Counted from the stretch's first letter, positions 10,501-18,581 are shown. The stretch: 64,000 nucleotides of DNA from Paraburkholderia sp. UYCP14C (GCF_004197395.1 NZ_SELS01000017.1:62001-126000); one strand, 5' to 3'. Notes: generated by a model from the sequence alone, not told the origin. Numbers and translations are program-made.

Positions 10501-12159
10501 GGCGTCGCGATCGGCCTTGCGGTGCCCGAGACCGAGCAGAGCGAGTTCGGGCTGACGAATCCGACCACCGGCGGTACCGGCGGTACCGTCGGCACCGGCT
10601 TGACGACTGCGGTCGGCAATGCCACGACCGAAAACGTGACGATCTCGACCACGAGTCCCGGTTCGCTCGTGTTGCGCGCATTCAACGACGGCGCGGCGAG
10701 CAGCCTCGCCATCACGCAGGCGACGCTGTCGTCGCCGGACGGCGTGCTGGCGATCATGCCGGGCTCAGTGGACCCGTCGAGCTTTGCGATCACCGCGCAG
10801 AACGCGACGCCGATCACGCTGCTCGGCACGGGCGGCGGCCTCAGCATCGACGCCCCGACGTTCTCGAGCTTCGCGTCGATCCCCAACATCGTGCTTGGGT
10901 CCAGCACGCAAACCGGGCTCATCACGGTGAACGGGCAGTGCGTATCGGCCGGCTCGACTTGCACGCCCACGCGTCCGGATTTCGCGAACAACAACCTGAC
11001 GCTGTCCAACCCGGGCGCCGGCAGTCAAGGGATCGCGCTGACCTTCGGCATCTCGACCCCGGGCCACACCTTGATGCTGCTGTCGGCCGGTCCCGTCACG
11101 GACCCCGGCGGCATCCAGAGCGCCGGGCTGATCCTCGCCGGCCCGGGCAACTTCACGCTGACCGATCCGCAAAACGACGTCGGCGTGCTGGCGATGGCCA
11201 ACGCCGGCAACGTCGACTTCTCGAACTCGCATGGCTTCGTGATCGGACCGCTGACGAGCCGGACGTTCGACTCCGCCGCGAGCCAGTCGAGCCCGATGAG
11301 CGTGACGAACTCCACGCTGACCGGCAACCTCGTCGCGACCGCCGCGACCGGCAATATCGGGCTGGGCGCGGGCACGCCGTCCGCGACGGCTCCGAATACG
11401 AATCTGAGCGCGGGCGGCTCGATCGACCTGGTGATGGAGAACGGCGTGTTCGTCGATGCGGGCGCCGGCACGCTCAGCGCCGGCAACGCATGGCGAATCT
11501 GGGCCAGCACGTGGAACGGAGAGACCCGCGGCAACGTGCAGCCGAACACCGCGCAGCCCAATTTCTACGGCTGCCTGTTCGGCGCGGGCTGTAGCTGGGG
11601 CGGCACGGTGCCCACCACCGGCAATCATTACGTCTACGTCGCCCGGCCGACGGTCACGGTCACCGCGGACGGCGCGACGCGCGTGGTTGGCGCGCCGAAC
11701 CCGATATTCACCTACACGACGAGCGGCCTGATCAACGGCGATACCGCCGCGGGCACGTTGAGCGGCTCGGAGACCACCACGGCCACGCTGACTTCACCGG
11801 CGGGCGGCTATCCGATCAACCCCAACTTCACGTCCAGCGTGGGCTATATCGTGAACGAGGTGCCCGGCACGCTGACGGTGATCCCGCCGCCGCCCCCGCC
11901 GCCGCTCCCCCCGAACCTCAATCCGGTCGCGCAAAGCGGTCTGCAGACGTTTTTCGGCAGCGAGGAGCAGACCTTCGTCTACGAAAACAATCTGCAGGGC
12001 ACCAACATTTGCATCGGCTCGAATCAGCCGCTCTTCACCACCACGCCGCCGGGCGAGAATCAGGACATCCTCGCGGTCGAATGGAAGCGGGTGCGTTCGC
12101 AGCCGAACCTGAACAGCTGCATGCTGATCAACGCCGAGCACGGCTGCGGCGACTTCTAG
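7591..12159 (+). CDS. TpsA-type large exoprotein with filamentous-haemagglutinin secretion domain
   Basis: A 1522-residue protein. ATG 7591 is chosen because GAGG lies 6 bases upstream; GTG 7576 is an alternative. A signal peptide ends near ALANPTGA. The TPS secretion domain (about 35-290) carries the hallmarks NAIVNWNTFSIGSGE and LVNPAGVIFAPGSSV. A long Gly/Ser/Thr-rich beta-helix region with many short SGALSVxG-like units follows. Near 1350-1433 is an MBG-type domain (VTVTADGATRVVGAPNP), then a run of seven prolines and a Cys-containing tail ending CMLINAEHGCGDF. It should be secreted by the adjacent TpsB and act at the cell surface as adhesin or matrix protein. No C-terminal toxin domain is recognisable, so a CDI-type toxin is not supported. 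The stop overlaps the stop of the convergent glycosyltransferase gene by 4 bases. Confidence 0.92.
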   Translation: MNKPCNVRPGHASTIAGAVAALFAASYMPIALANPTGAQVAAGTVSINSPGAGQMQITQGSPNAIVNWNTFSIGSGEAVRISQPSASSALLNRVMGNDPSVIAGRLQANGKVFLVNPAGVIFAPGSSVNVGSMVASTLNISNADFLAGNFHFVGASPAAVSNAGSLTAAAGGTIALLGGTVSNSGTVSAKLGTVALGAGNDITVDFAGDGLTTLKINQGAAHALIGNTGTLAADGGTVVMSAQTADALAGTVINQQGIVRAQSLSERDGHILLDGGTNGVTLAGGTLDASGGAGQTGGRIDVTGYDVALLPGAYVDASGAAGGGTVHFGGGSAGADPSVRNANAIWMAPSASLHADALVDGNGGNVVAYSETASRIYGTLSAKGGPQGGNGGLIETSGHTLDTTGMSIDASAPKGQGGRWLLDPFEVDIVTQIPGVTAESASTQAAAATTTITFGPITGSTFILNTALTGPLSQGTSVTVQTGTDPDLGAGDIVVDAPLVLTTGTLPATLKLSATGSVLVNNTISSSAGPLSLVFDANVGNTSPLSLVSFQGVTVKTNGGSVTLGSGGPSPVLIQNSSIDTAGGDLTVTGTFPINGVAIGYLVTSSSAIFIDASSVSTEAGRFSLAGTALGAFANGVAIEGASALSTTSGALGITGTATAGGGGNDGVFAQGNNTIQTGSGALTISGAGSSNIEGQGIGVFLSTSSASTTSGALSVNGSSSGSSAMGVFLSGGATVGQSSVPQPGLSSSGGTIAVNGSVAQSTQGGFGVEIQNTTISNTTGAIGVTGNVTDTGTGGNFANGVFFSGITLRTGSGDITAAGSVSSNLNISIGLDMHGSSVQSTSGNIKFTGQSVGAAVGGDSVIGLMFENTACGECIQTPPVSLTTGSGTVSLFGSGTGPFVQGVLINNGTTITSTNGGAIDIRGAVSGPAGSSPNLQNDYGVLIANGTISATGTRTTTIGIAGSTTTSDPGVAIGLAVPETEQSEFGLTNPTTGGTGGTVGTGLTTAVGNATTENVTISTTSPGSLVLRAFNDGAASSLAITQATLSSPDGVLAIMPGSVDPSSFAITAQNATPITLLGTGGGLSIDAPTFSSFASIPNIVLGSSTQTGLITVNGQCVSAGSTCTPTRPDFANNNLTLSNPGAGSQGIALTFGISTPGHTLMLLSAGPVTDPGGIQSAGLILAGPGNFTLTDPQNDVGVLAMANAGNVDFSNSHGFVIGPLTSRTFDSAASQSSPMSVTNSTLTGNLVATAATGNIGLGAGTPSATAPNTNLSAGGSIDLVMENGVFVDAGAGTLSAGNAWRIWASTWNGETRGNVQPNTAQPNFYGCLFGAGCSWGGTVPTTGNHYVYVARPTVTVTADGATRVVGAPNPIFTYTTSGLINGDTAAGTLSGSETTTATLTSPAGGYPINPNFTSSVGYIVNEVPGTLTVIPPPPPPPLPPNLNPVAQSGLQTFFGSEEQTFVYENNLQGTNICIGSNQPLFTTTPPGENQDILAVEWKRVRSQPNLNSCMLINAEHGCGDF

Positions 12160-12956
12160 CGGGCGCGAGGGGCAGCGGGCGGAACGGGCGGAAGGGCGCC
12201 TTCCGGCGAATGCAGCGCGCGCAGTTGCGCGATCGCGGCCTCGGCGTCCGCGACGAACCGCTGCGAGAGTTGCCATGCTTCGACGACGTCCTGATGGACG
12301 GGCTGCTCCATGCCGAGGTGAATCCGGAAGAAGCGTTCAGCGTGGATGGCCGGGTGGTAATGCTGGCGCACGCGCTTCGCGTCGATCAGCCGCCGGTTGC
12401 CGAACAGCCGGCTCAAGGCCCACGAAAACGCGCCGTCTTCTCCGCCGACGCGACGAAACAGCGCGTCGAGCGGAAAGCCGCCGAGCGCGCGGTACACCGC
12501 CCGCCGGATCACCAGACTGCTCGGCACGGTGTTGCTCAGGATTGCCGCATATTTTTCGAAATCGGGATGCTCGACGATCGCGCGCGGAAAGCCCGCATAG
12601 TCGACGTCGAGACGCACCGATGCCTCCCCCGGACAGCGCTGCAGATAGCCGCATGCCGCGGCCAGCGCGCCGGGCAGGTACTCGTCGTCGGCGTCGATGA
12701 AGGCGAGCAGGTCCTGGGTGGCATGCATCGCGGCCCAGTTGCGCGCGGCGGCGACGCCGCCGTTCACGTGCATGCGCAGCACTTCCACGCGCGCATCGAG
12801 GCGGCCGTAATGTTGCGCGACGTCGATCGAAGCATCGGTCGAGCCATCGTCGACGACGATGATTTGCGCCGCCTCCGGCTGGATCAGACAACTTTCCAGT
12901 GCGCGGCCGAGCGTGGCCGCCATCTGCAGACAGGGAACGATGATCGAGATCGGCAT
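12156..12956 (-). CDS. Family 2 glycosyltransferase
   Basis: A 266-residue GT-A fold enzyme. It begins MPISIIVPCLQMAATLGRAL, has the nucleotide-binding IIVVDDGSTD near residue 40 and the metal-binding DXD-type FIDADDEYLP near 85-92, and an acceptor-side GGEDGAFSWALS near 190, a usual GT2 pattern. No membrane segment is seen, so it is probably cytoplasmic and uses a nucleotide sugar; the acceptor is unknown. It is the last gene of a minus-strand trio behind the sigma-like protein and PP2C genes (34-base gap), an unexpected place for a glycosyltransferase, and it converges on tpsA. Glycosylation of the TpsA adhesin is a possible but unproven job. Confidence 0.88.
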   Translation of the reverse strand: MPISIIVPCLQMAATLGRALESCLIQPEAAQIIVVDDGSTDASIDVAQHYGRLDARVEVLRMHVNGGVAAARNWAAMHATQDLLAFIDADDEYLPGALAAACGYLQRCPGEASVRLDVDYAGFPRAIVEHPDFEKYAAILSNTVPSSLVIRRAVYRALGGFPLDALFRRVGGEDGAFSWALSRLFGNRRLIDAKRVRQHYHPAIHAERFFRIHLGMEQPVHQDVVEAWQLSQRFVADAEAAIAQLRALHSPEGALPPVPPAAPRAR

Positions 12957-12990
12957 GATGCTAGCCCCGTTGTGATGCCGATCGGCGGCG

Positions 12991-13785
12991 TTACGCCTGT
13001 GCCGGGCCCGGCATCAAGAGTGTCGCCTCCGCGTCATCATTGATCCATACCGCGAGCGCCGTGAAGTTGTCGTGATTCGTGCTGGCGCTCGCGCGCACCC
13101 GTTGCGCGAGCGCGTCGAGCCACGCGCCGGGCGTTGCGGCGTGGGCCAGCGCGTCGGCGATGCCGGCGTCGTCGGCGTACTCCCACAGGCCGTCCGTGCA
13201 GATCAGAAACGCGTCGCCGTCATGGAGCGGGAAGGTCCCGTCCAGGCCGTCAATCGGCAGGGGGTCGCGGGTGCCCAACGCCGCATACAGCACGTTGCGG
13301 CGCGGGTGATGGCGCATCTGCTCCTCGGCGAGCAGGTGCGCGTCGACCATCTGCTGAACCATGCTGTGGTCCCGCGTGCGAGCGCTGATCTCACCGTGGC
13401 GGAAACAGTAGAGGCGGGTGTCGCCGCAATGGGCCCACGCGGCCGTCGCGCATTCGCGATCGATGGCGAGCACCACGGCGGTCGAGCGCATGTCTTTTTC
13501 ATTGCCCGTGCCGCGCAACTGTTCTTCGACGATGTTCTCGTTGGCATGCGTGAGCGAGCTGATCAGGCGTTCGCCGGTGGGCGGCAATTCGGCCACGGTC
13601 AGGTAGCGCAAATCCGCCAGCACCGAATCGACGACAAGGCGCGACGCGGTGTCGCCGCCTCCATGTCCGCCAGCGCCGTCGGCGACGACGCAATAGTAGA
13701 GCCGTTCGCTCGACCAGTCGCCGAACGAATCTTCGTTGCGCGGGCGGCCGCCCTGGTCGGTCAGGCTTGCGGTGGCAAGTTGCAC
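12991..13785 (-). CDS. PP2C-family Ser/Thr protein phosphatase (PppA/Stp-like)
   Basis: A 264-residue PPM/PP2C phosphatase with the family motifs in order: TDQGGRPRNEDSF near residue 10, VVADGAGGHGGGDTAS near 35, AWAHCGDTRLYCFR near 115, FLICTDGLWEYADD near 190 and the final metal-binding NHDNFTALAV near 240. The metal-binding aspartates and the RxNED segment are intact. In T6SS loci such phosphatases reverse kinase phosphorylation of the FHA protein; a kinase and tagH are present in this window. It is the middle gene of a minus-strand trio, 33 bases after the sigma-like gene. Confidence 0.93.
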   Translation of the reverse strand: MQLATASLTDQGGRPRNEDSFGDWSSERLYYCVVADGAGGHGGGDTASRLVVDSVLADLRYLTVAELPPTGERLISSLTHANENIVEEQLRGTGNEKDMRSTAVVLAIDRECATAAWAHCGDTRLYCFRHGEISARTRDHSMVQQMVDAHLLAEEQMRHHPRRNVLYAALGTRDPLPIDGLDGTFPLHDGDAFLICTDGLWEYADDAGIADALAHAATPGAWLDALAQRVRASASTNHDNFTALAVWINDDAEATLLMPGPAQA

Positions 13786-13818
13786 CGTTGACCTCTCAAT
13801 TGCTCGTGTCCGTCGACC

Positions 13819-14595
13819 TCATTCCTGTGCGTGCGACTGCGCGGACAGAATGCCCAGAACCAGCAGGATGACGATGCGATTGCCCGGCGCGATGTCGATG
13901 CCGAGGCTCTGCTCGATCCATTTGCCGATTTCCGTGCGGGCGAAGTCGGCGGGTATCGAGCCTTTTTTCAGCGTGACGCCGAGCTTGCGCGCCCGGTAGT
14001 GATACGACGCGATGCCGTAACGCGCGGCCACCTGCGACAGACCGCCTTTCTCGTTCGACAGCCAGCCGAGACTGCCGGCCAGCAGCATCCGGTTCGCGTC
14101 GTCGAGCGAAGCGATGAAAAGCGCCGCGGATTCGCGCACTTCGGCTTCGTGCAGCCCGTATTGCAGCAGGACCGAGCCGATCGGATCGGGGTGAAAGGCG
14201 GTTTGCCGGTCGATCTCGAGCATCACGTCGTCTTCCTCCAGCGACACGTTGCGCTGGTGACTCGCGCTGCGCAGACAGTCGATCAGATAGCGGCGGAAGT
14301 ACGCGCACACGGCATGACTGGTGGATGGCGCGCTGTGCAGCGGGAAGGTGGGCAAGGCCGTCGGCGCGGTATCGAGGCGGAACACCTTGAAATAGAGGAA
14401 CTGCGAGATCAGCTCCTCCTTGTCCTCGCCCAGCGCCTGCAACTCCGACGGATGGTAGCCGGTCAGCGCGCGGCGCACGATCGTATAGATCGATGCCATT
14501 TCGTCGTGGCTCAGGCAGGTGCGGCGTTGCCACAGGTCGGGCAGTGCGCTTTCTGCAGCGTGGTCGGCTATTGCTGCGCTTTGGATATCTGCCAC
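13819..14595 (-). CDS. Sigma-70-like regulatory protein, atypical
   Basis: A 258-residue protein with a GTG start at 14595. The middle (about 85-125) resembles sigma region 2/3 (AYFRRYLIDCLRSASHQR, then VSLEEDD). Residues about 165-215 resemble region 4 with a helix-turn-helix (LDDANRMLLAG, GGLSQVAARYGIASYHYRAR). A hydrophobic end (NRIVILLVLGILSAQSHAQ) could be a tail anchor. It is the first gene of a trio with the phosphatase, and it is divergent from the T6SS operon across a leader of almost 800 bases, so it is well placed to control that operon. Sigma activity is inferred from weak similarity; it may be only a sigma-related adaptor. Confidence 0.5.
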   Translation of the reverse strand: MADIQSAAIADHAAESALPDLWQRRTCLSHDEMASIYTIVRRALTGYHPSELQALGEDKEELISQFLYFKVFRLDTAPTALPTFPLHSAPSTSHAVCAYFRRYLIDCLRSASHQRNVSLEEDDVMLEIDRQTAFHPDPIGSVLLQYGLHEAEVRESAALFIASLDDANRMLLAGSLGWLSNEKGGLSQVAARYGIASYHYRARKLGVTLKKGSIPADFARTEIGKWIEQSLGIDIAPGNRIVILLVLGILSAQSHAQE

Positions 14596-14916
14596 TTTTC
14601 ACCCCGAGGTGGTGAGCCCCGCTTCTTAGGGGCGGAGCCCGGCTGCTGACACTACCCATTTCGCCATTTCGCCGCGTCCGTCGTGCGCCGGCGCGCTGTC
14701 CCCAATGAATGCGGCACTCGCTTTGCCGCCGTATCGGGTGGATGCGTGTGCCAAAACGCATGCATTACCGGCAATTCCGCCGTGCAACCGGCGCAATGAT
14801 TGGAAAACAGAGTCAGTCTATTGGCCCGTTTTATTTATTACAAGGTAAAAGTTAATATGTTATTCACCGCTTTGGAGGGGTGCTGTATCGCTATCGGGAC
14901 TAACCCCTAAACGCAA

Positions 14917-14930
14917 TGTAAACGCTTACC
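14917..14930. promoter_or_regulatory. LacI-family (cre-like) operator-like sequence
   Basis: TGTAAACGCTTACC matches 13 of 14 positions of the catabolite-type LacI-family operator TGWAANCGNTNWCA and contains the inverted repeat GTAA-N4-TTAC. It lies in the AT-rich leader, about 460 bases ahead of tssA and 320 ahead of the sigma-like gene. A LacI-type regulator is not encoded in this window, so the match may be chance. Confidence 0.3.
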
Positions 14931-14994
14931 GATAACCCGGGAAGTGTAAATTCTTTAAAAAAATAGAGCGCCTGGTTCGTTTACTTAGATGTCG

Positions 14995-15070
14995 GGCAAT
15001 CCCACCAATCGGCCGTCCTGAAAGGGTACCTGGTGAGGTCGTAAGACGACCGGGGGACTTTGGGATTGTT
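14995..15070. ncRNA. Candidate structured RNA element or operator in the tssA leader
   Basis: CAATCCCA (14997-15004) and TGGGATTG (15061-15068) can form an 8-pair closing stem, extendable by two G-T wobbles. Inside, GTCCT (15015-15019) can pair with GGGAC (15054-15058), and GGTCGT-AAG-ACGACC (15037-15051) is a perfect 6-pair hairpin with a 3-base loop. GGTACC (15025-15030) is self-complementary. The nested pairs suggest a folded leader RNA or small RNA; I do not recognise a known riboswitch class. The strand is unknown because the helices are symmetric. Confidence 0.4.
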
Positions 15071-15388
15071 AACGGTGCTGGAACCAAAAGGTTAAAACGT
15101 CTTAAATGTTTATAGAGTTGAATAGTATTACATATACTGTTTCGCTTAATTAAACGGAATCCGCTTTTATTGCTGTCCGGCTTTGATTTTCCGGGCTGCG
15201 TGCTATTCTCATATCGGATTGCCGCCGAGAAAGGGCCACGCTCGGTAAAAACATCGCAATAGCTGGCACGGGCAATCTATTTGGAGTTAACACGTATTTC
15301 CGGGAACGCTGATTCCCGGCGGGCAAGGGCAACCCGTGCCGGTCACTTACGGTGCGTCGAGACTACTCATCCGAGACCGATACCAGAC

Positions 15389-16420
15389 ATGGCCACGCTT
15401 CTCGCGGGCGAAATGCTTGCCGACATATCAGCTGCCAGTCCGTGCGGGGACGACCTCGAGTACGACCCTGACTTCCTTGCGCTCGAGCAGGTCGTCAACG
15501 GCAAGCCGGAGGTGCAGTTCGGCGAGACCATGGTCGCCGCCACGCCGCCCGACTGGAAAGTGGCCGAAGCGCTATCGCTCGATCTGCTGGCGAAAGGCCG
15601 CGACTTGCGTGTCGCGGTGCACCTCGCGCGCGCGCTGCTCAATCGCCGCCGCTTCGCCGGCTTCGCCGAGGGTCTCGCGCTCGTCGAAGGGCTGCTGGAG
15701 CAGCGCTGGGACCACGTCTATCCGCAACTCGATGCCGACGACGACAACGATCCGACCGCCCGCGTCAACGCGCTAGCCGCGCTCGTCGAAGCGTCCGGCA
15801 TGCTGGTGGACGTGCGCGACGCGCCGCTAGCGTCATCGCGCGCGCACGGTGTCGTCAGTTTGCGCGACATCGAATACGCAACCGGAGAAGTGCCGCTCGC
15901 GAAGGGCATCGAGGCGCCGTCGCTGAGTTCGATCGACGCGGTGATCGCCGACGCTCACGAAGACGCCGGCGACGCGCACACGGCCTTGCTCGCGGCGTTG
16001 CATAGCGCAATGCGCATCGAGACGGTATTGACCGAGCGCGTCGGCGCGGCGCGTTCGATCGACCTGTCGCCGCTCACGAAGCTGCTGCGGCGCGCCGCCG
16101 ACTTTCTCGGCGAACGCGTCAACGTAGCGGCCGGGACTCCGGAGGCTTCATCGGACGGCGACGCCGGCACCGGCGAGCGCGTCGGCGCGGCGCCGGCAGC
16201 CGTGCCTGTGTCCGGCGACATCACGGACCGTCAGGACGTGATCCGCATGATCGACAAGATCTGCGCGTACTACGAACGTCACGAACCCTCCAGCCCGGTG
16301 CCGCTGCTGTTGCAGCGCGCCCGCCGGCTGGTCGACAAGAATTTCATGGAAATTCTGCAGGACCTCGCGCCCGAAGGCATGAGCCAGGCCCGGCAGGTCG
16401 GCGGTATCGAAAACGAGTAA
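15389..16420 (+). CDS. tssA: Type VI secretion protein TssA (ImpA family)
   Basis: A 343-residue protein. ATG 15389 is chosen because it leads directly into the ImpA N-terminal domain (SPCGDDLEYDPDFLALEQ near residue 15, then FGETMVAATPPDWKVAEAL); an in-frame start at 15281 would add an unrelated stretch. The C-terminus (about 265-335) has the short-TssA pattern RQDVIRMIDKICAYYERHEPS. TssA acts in the cytoplasm as the cap that primes and guides sheath and tube polymerisation on the baseplate. It is the first gene of the T6SS operon, 93 bases ahead of tssB. Confidence 0.93.
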   Translation: MATLLAGEMLADISAASPCGDDLEYDPDFLALEQVVNGKPEVQFGETMVAATPPDWKVAEALSLDLLAKGRDLRVAVHLARALLNRRRFAGFAEGLALVEGLLEQRWDHVYPQLDADDDNDPTARVNALAALVEASGMLVDVRDAPLASSRAHGVVSLRDIEYATGEVPLAKGIEAPSLSSIDAVIADAHEDAGDAHTALLAALHSAMRIETVLTERVGAARSIDLSPLTKLLRRAADFLGERVNVAAGTPEASSDGDAGTGERVGAAPAAVPVSGDITDRQDVIRMIDKICAYYERHEPSSPVPLLLQRARRLVDKNFMEILQDLAPEGMSQARQVGGIENE

Positions 16421-16513
16421 GCAGTCAGGCGGGGATGGACTTTTTCGCTTCTAGCAACGCCAGTCACGCGCCATGCTGCTCGCGGCCGTGCGGCGTCAAC
16501 CAGGGGAATGGTC

Positions 16514-17014
16514 GTGGCCAAGGAAAGCAGCCAGAAATTCATCGCGCGTAATCGAGCGCCGCGGGTTCAGATCGAGTACGACGTCGAAGTCTACGGGTCG
16601 GAGAAAAAGGTCAATCTGCCCTTCGTCATGGGCGTGCTGGCCGATCTCTCCGGTCAGCCCGCGGACCCGCTCGCGCCGGTCGCGGATCGCAAGTTTCTCG
16701 AGATCGACGTCGACAACTTCGACGAGCGTCTGAAGTCGATGAAACCGCGCGTCGCCGTGCAGGTGCCGAACGTATTGACCGGTCAAGGCAACCTCGCGGT
16801 CGACATGACCTTCGAGAGCATGGACGATTTTTCACCCGCGGCGGTCGCGCGCAAGGTGGACGCGTTGGCGAAGCTGCTCGAGGCGCGCGGCCAGTTGCAG
16901 AACCTGCTGACCTATATGGACGGCAAGACCGGCGCCGAGGAACTGATCGCGAAACTGCTGAACGATCCTGCGTTGCTGCAGTCGTTGGCGTCCGCACCGA
17001 AGCCGCAGGAATGA
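16514..17014 (+). CDS. tssB: Type VI secretion sheath small subunit TssB (VipA/ImpB)
   Basis: A 166-residue protein. GTG 16514 is chosen because GGGGA ends 6 bases before it and it gives the family start MAKESSQKFIARNRAPRVQI; ATG 16508 directly abuts the ribosome site. Family hallmarks are YDVEVYGSEKKVNLPFVMGV and FLEIDVDNFDERLKSMKPR. TssB forms heterodimers with TssC that build the contractile sheath in the cytoplasm. The Leu-rich C-terminal part (LAKLLEARGQLQNLLTYMDG) is the usual TssC contact region. It lies 25 bases ahead of tssC. Confidence 0.96.
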   Translation: MAKESSQKFIARNRAPRVQIEYDVEVYGSEKKVNLPFVMGVLADLSGQPADPLAPVADRKFLEIDVDNFDERLKSMKPRVAVQVPNVLTGQGNLAVDMTFESMDDFSPAAVARKVDALAKLLEARGQLQNLLTYMDGKTGAEELIAKLLNDPALLQSLASAPKPQE

Positions 17015-17039
17015 GCGTGATCTACAGGGGAGTCTGACC

Positions 17040-18536
17040 ATGGCTGAACCCAGCACCGAAGGGCAAGCGCAACCCGGCGAGGCATCGCTCGAGACGAGCG
17101 ATTTCGCGAATCTGCTGCAAAAGGAATTCAAGCCGAAGAGCGAGAAGGCGAAGGAAGCCGTCGAGACGGCGGTGCGCACGCTCGCTGAACAGGCGTTGCG
17201 CGATACCAATGTGATTTCGGGCGACGTGCTCGCGACGATCGAATCGCTGATCGCGCAGATCGACGAGAAGCTGACCGCCCAGATCAACCAGATCATCCAC
17301 TCGGAAGAGTTCCAGAAAGTCGAGAGCGCGTGGCGCGGCTTGCACTATCTGGTCAACAACACCGAGACGGACGAGACGTTGAAGATCCGCGTGATGAACG
17401 TATCGAAGGGCGATCTGTACAAGACGCTCAAGAAGTACAAGGGCACCGCGTGGGATCAGAGCCCGTTCTTCAAGAAGCTCTATGAAGAGGAATACGGCCA
17501 GTTCGGCGGCGAGCCGTATGGCGCGCTGGTGGCCGATTATTACTTCGACAACAGCGGGCCTGACGTCGATCTGCTGACGCAGATCGCCAAGATCTCCGCC
17601 GCCGCGCATGCGCCGTTCATCGCGGCCGCCGATCCCTCGGTGATGCTGATGGATTCATGGCAGGAGCTGGCCAATCCGCGCGACCTGACGAAAATCTTCC
17701 AGACTCCTGAGCATGCCGCGTGGCGCTCGCTGCGCGAATCGGAGGATGCGCGCTACGTGGGGCTCGCGATGCCGCGCTTCCTCGCGCGCGCGCCGTATGG
17801 GGCCAAGACCAATCCGGTCGAGGAATTCGATTTCGAGGAAGACACCGCCGGCGCGGACAGCGGCAAATACGCATGGGCGAATGCGGCCTATGCGATGGCG
17901 ACCAATATCAACCGCTCGTTCAAGATGTACGGCTGGTGTTCGCGGATTCGCGGCATCGAGTCGGGCGGGGCAGTCGAGAATCTGCCGGTGCACGCGTTCC
18001 CCACCGACGACGGCGGCATCGACATGAAGTGCCCGACCGAAATCGCCATCAGCGATCGCCGCGAAGCCGAACTCGCGAAGAACGGCTTCATGCCGCTCGT
18101 GCACAAGAAGAACTCCGATTTCGCCGCCTTCATCGGCGCGCAGTCGCTGCACAAGCCGGCCGAGTTCGAGGACCCCGATGCCACCGCGAACGCGAACCTG
18201 GCCGCGCGTCTGCCTTACCTGTTCGCGTGCAGCCGCTTCGCTCACTACCTGAAATGCATCGTGCGCGACAAGGTGGGCAGCTTCAAGGAGAAGGACGACA
18301 TGCAGCGCTGGCTGCAGAACTGGATCCTCCAGTACGTCGACGGCGATCCGGCGCACTCGACGGAAGAGTCCAAAGCGCGACGCCCGCTCGCGGCCGCGGA
18401 GGTGGTCGTCGAGGAAGTCGAAGGCAATCCGGGGTATTACACGTCGAAGTTTTTCCTGCGTCCGCACTACCAGTTGGAAGGCCTGACCGTATCGCTACGG
18501 TTGGTATCGAAGCTTCCGTCCGCCAAGGCGGCATGA
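17040..18536 (+). CDS. tssC: Type VI secretion sheath large subunit TssC (VipB/ImpC)
   Basis: A 498-residue protein of usual family length with the ImpC signatures FQKVESAWRGLHYLVNN, PYGALVADYYFDNSGPDVD, YVGLAMPRFLARAPYG and FKMYGWCSRIRGIESGGAVE, and a C-terminal FFLRPHYQLEGLTVSLRLVS. Together with TssB it forms the contractile sheath that drives the Hcp tube out on contraction. The ATG at 17040 follows GGGGAG with 7 bases between. Confidence 0.97.
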   Translation: MAEPSTEGQAQPGEASLETSDFANLLQKEFKPKSEKAKEAVETAVRTLAEQALRDTNVISGDVLATIESLIAQIDEKLTAQINQIIHSEEFQKVESAWRGLHYLVNNTETDETLKIRVMNVSKGDLYKTLKKYKGTAWDQSPFFKKLYEEEYGQFGGEPYGALVADYYFDNSGPDVDLLTQIAKISAAAHAPFIAAADPSVMLMDSWQELANPRDLTKIFQTPEHAAWRSLRESEDARYVGLAMPRFLARAPYGAKTNPVEEFDFEEDTAGADSGKYAWANAAYAMATNINRSFKMYGWCSRIRGIESGGAVENLPVHAFPTDDGGIDMKCPTEIAISDRREAELAKNGFMPLVHKKNSDFAAFIGAQSLHKPAEFEDPDATANANLAARLPYLFACSRFAHYLKCIVRDKVGSFKEKDDMQRWLQNWILQYVDGDPAHSTEESKARRPLAAAEVVVEEVEGNPGYYTSKFFLRPHYQLEGLTVSLRLVSKLPSAKAA

Positions 18537-18581
18537 CGGAAATCCCCATGCAGTGACGAATTGTTCTGAGCGGAGAAGAAG

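Larger units (their letters stand above)
14596..15388. promoter_or_regulatory. AT-rich divergent leader between sigma-like gene and tssA
   Basis: This stretch of 793 bases holds no convincing gene. From about 14770 to 15290 it is clearly richer in A and T than its surroundings (for example 14820-14860 and 15085-15160), which suits promoters or silencing by nucleoid proteins. It contains the LacI-type operator-like site at 14917-14930 and the inverted-repeat element at 14995-15070, annotated separately. tssA is started at ATG 15389. Confidence 0.6.

Noticed and set aside
9300-11700. Tandem DNA repeat or CRISPR-like array in tpsA
   Set aside because: Short Gly/Ser-rich protein units recur, but the DNA units differ in length and sequence, as in beta-helix exoproteins.
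11600-12159. C-terminal contact-dependent inhibition toxin in TpsA
   Set aside because: No VENN-type junction, no toxin fold and no immunity gene behind it; the next gene is a convergent glycosyltransferase.
15270-15290. Possible sigma-54 promoter (TGGCACG near 15266)
   Set aside because: The GG half-site is present, but no GC sits at the required distance for the -12 element.
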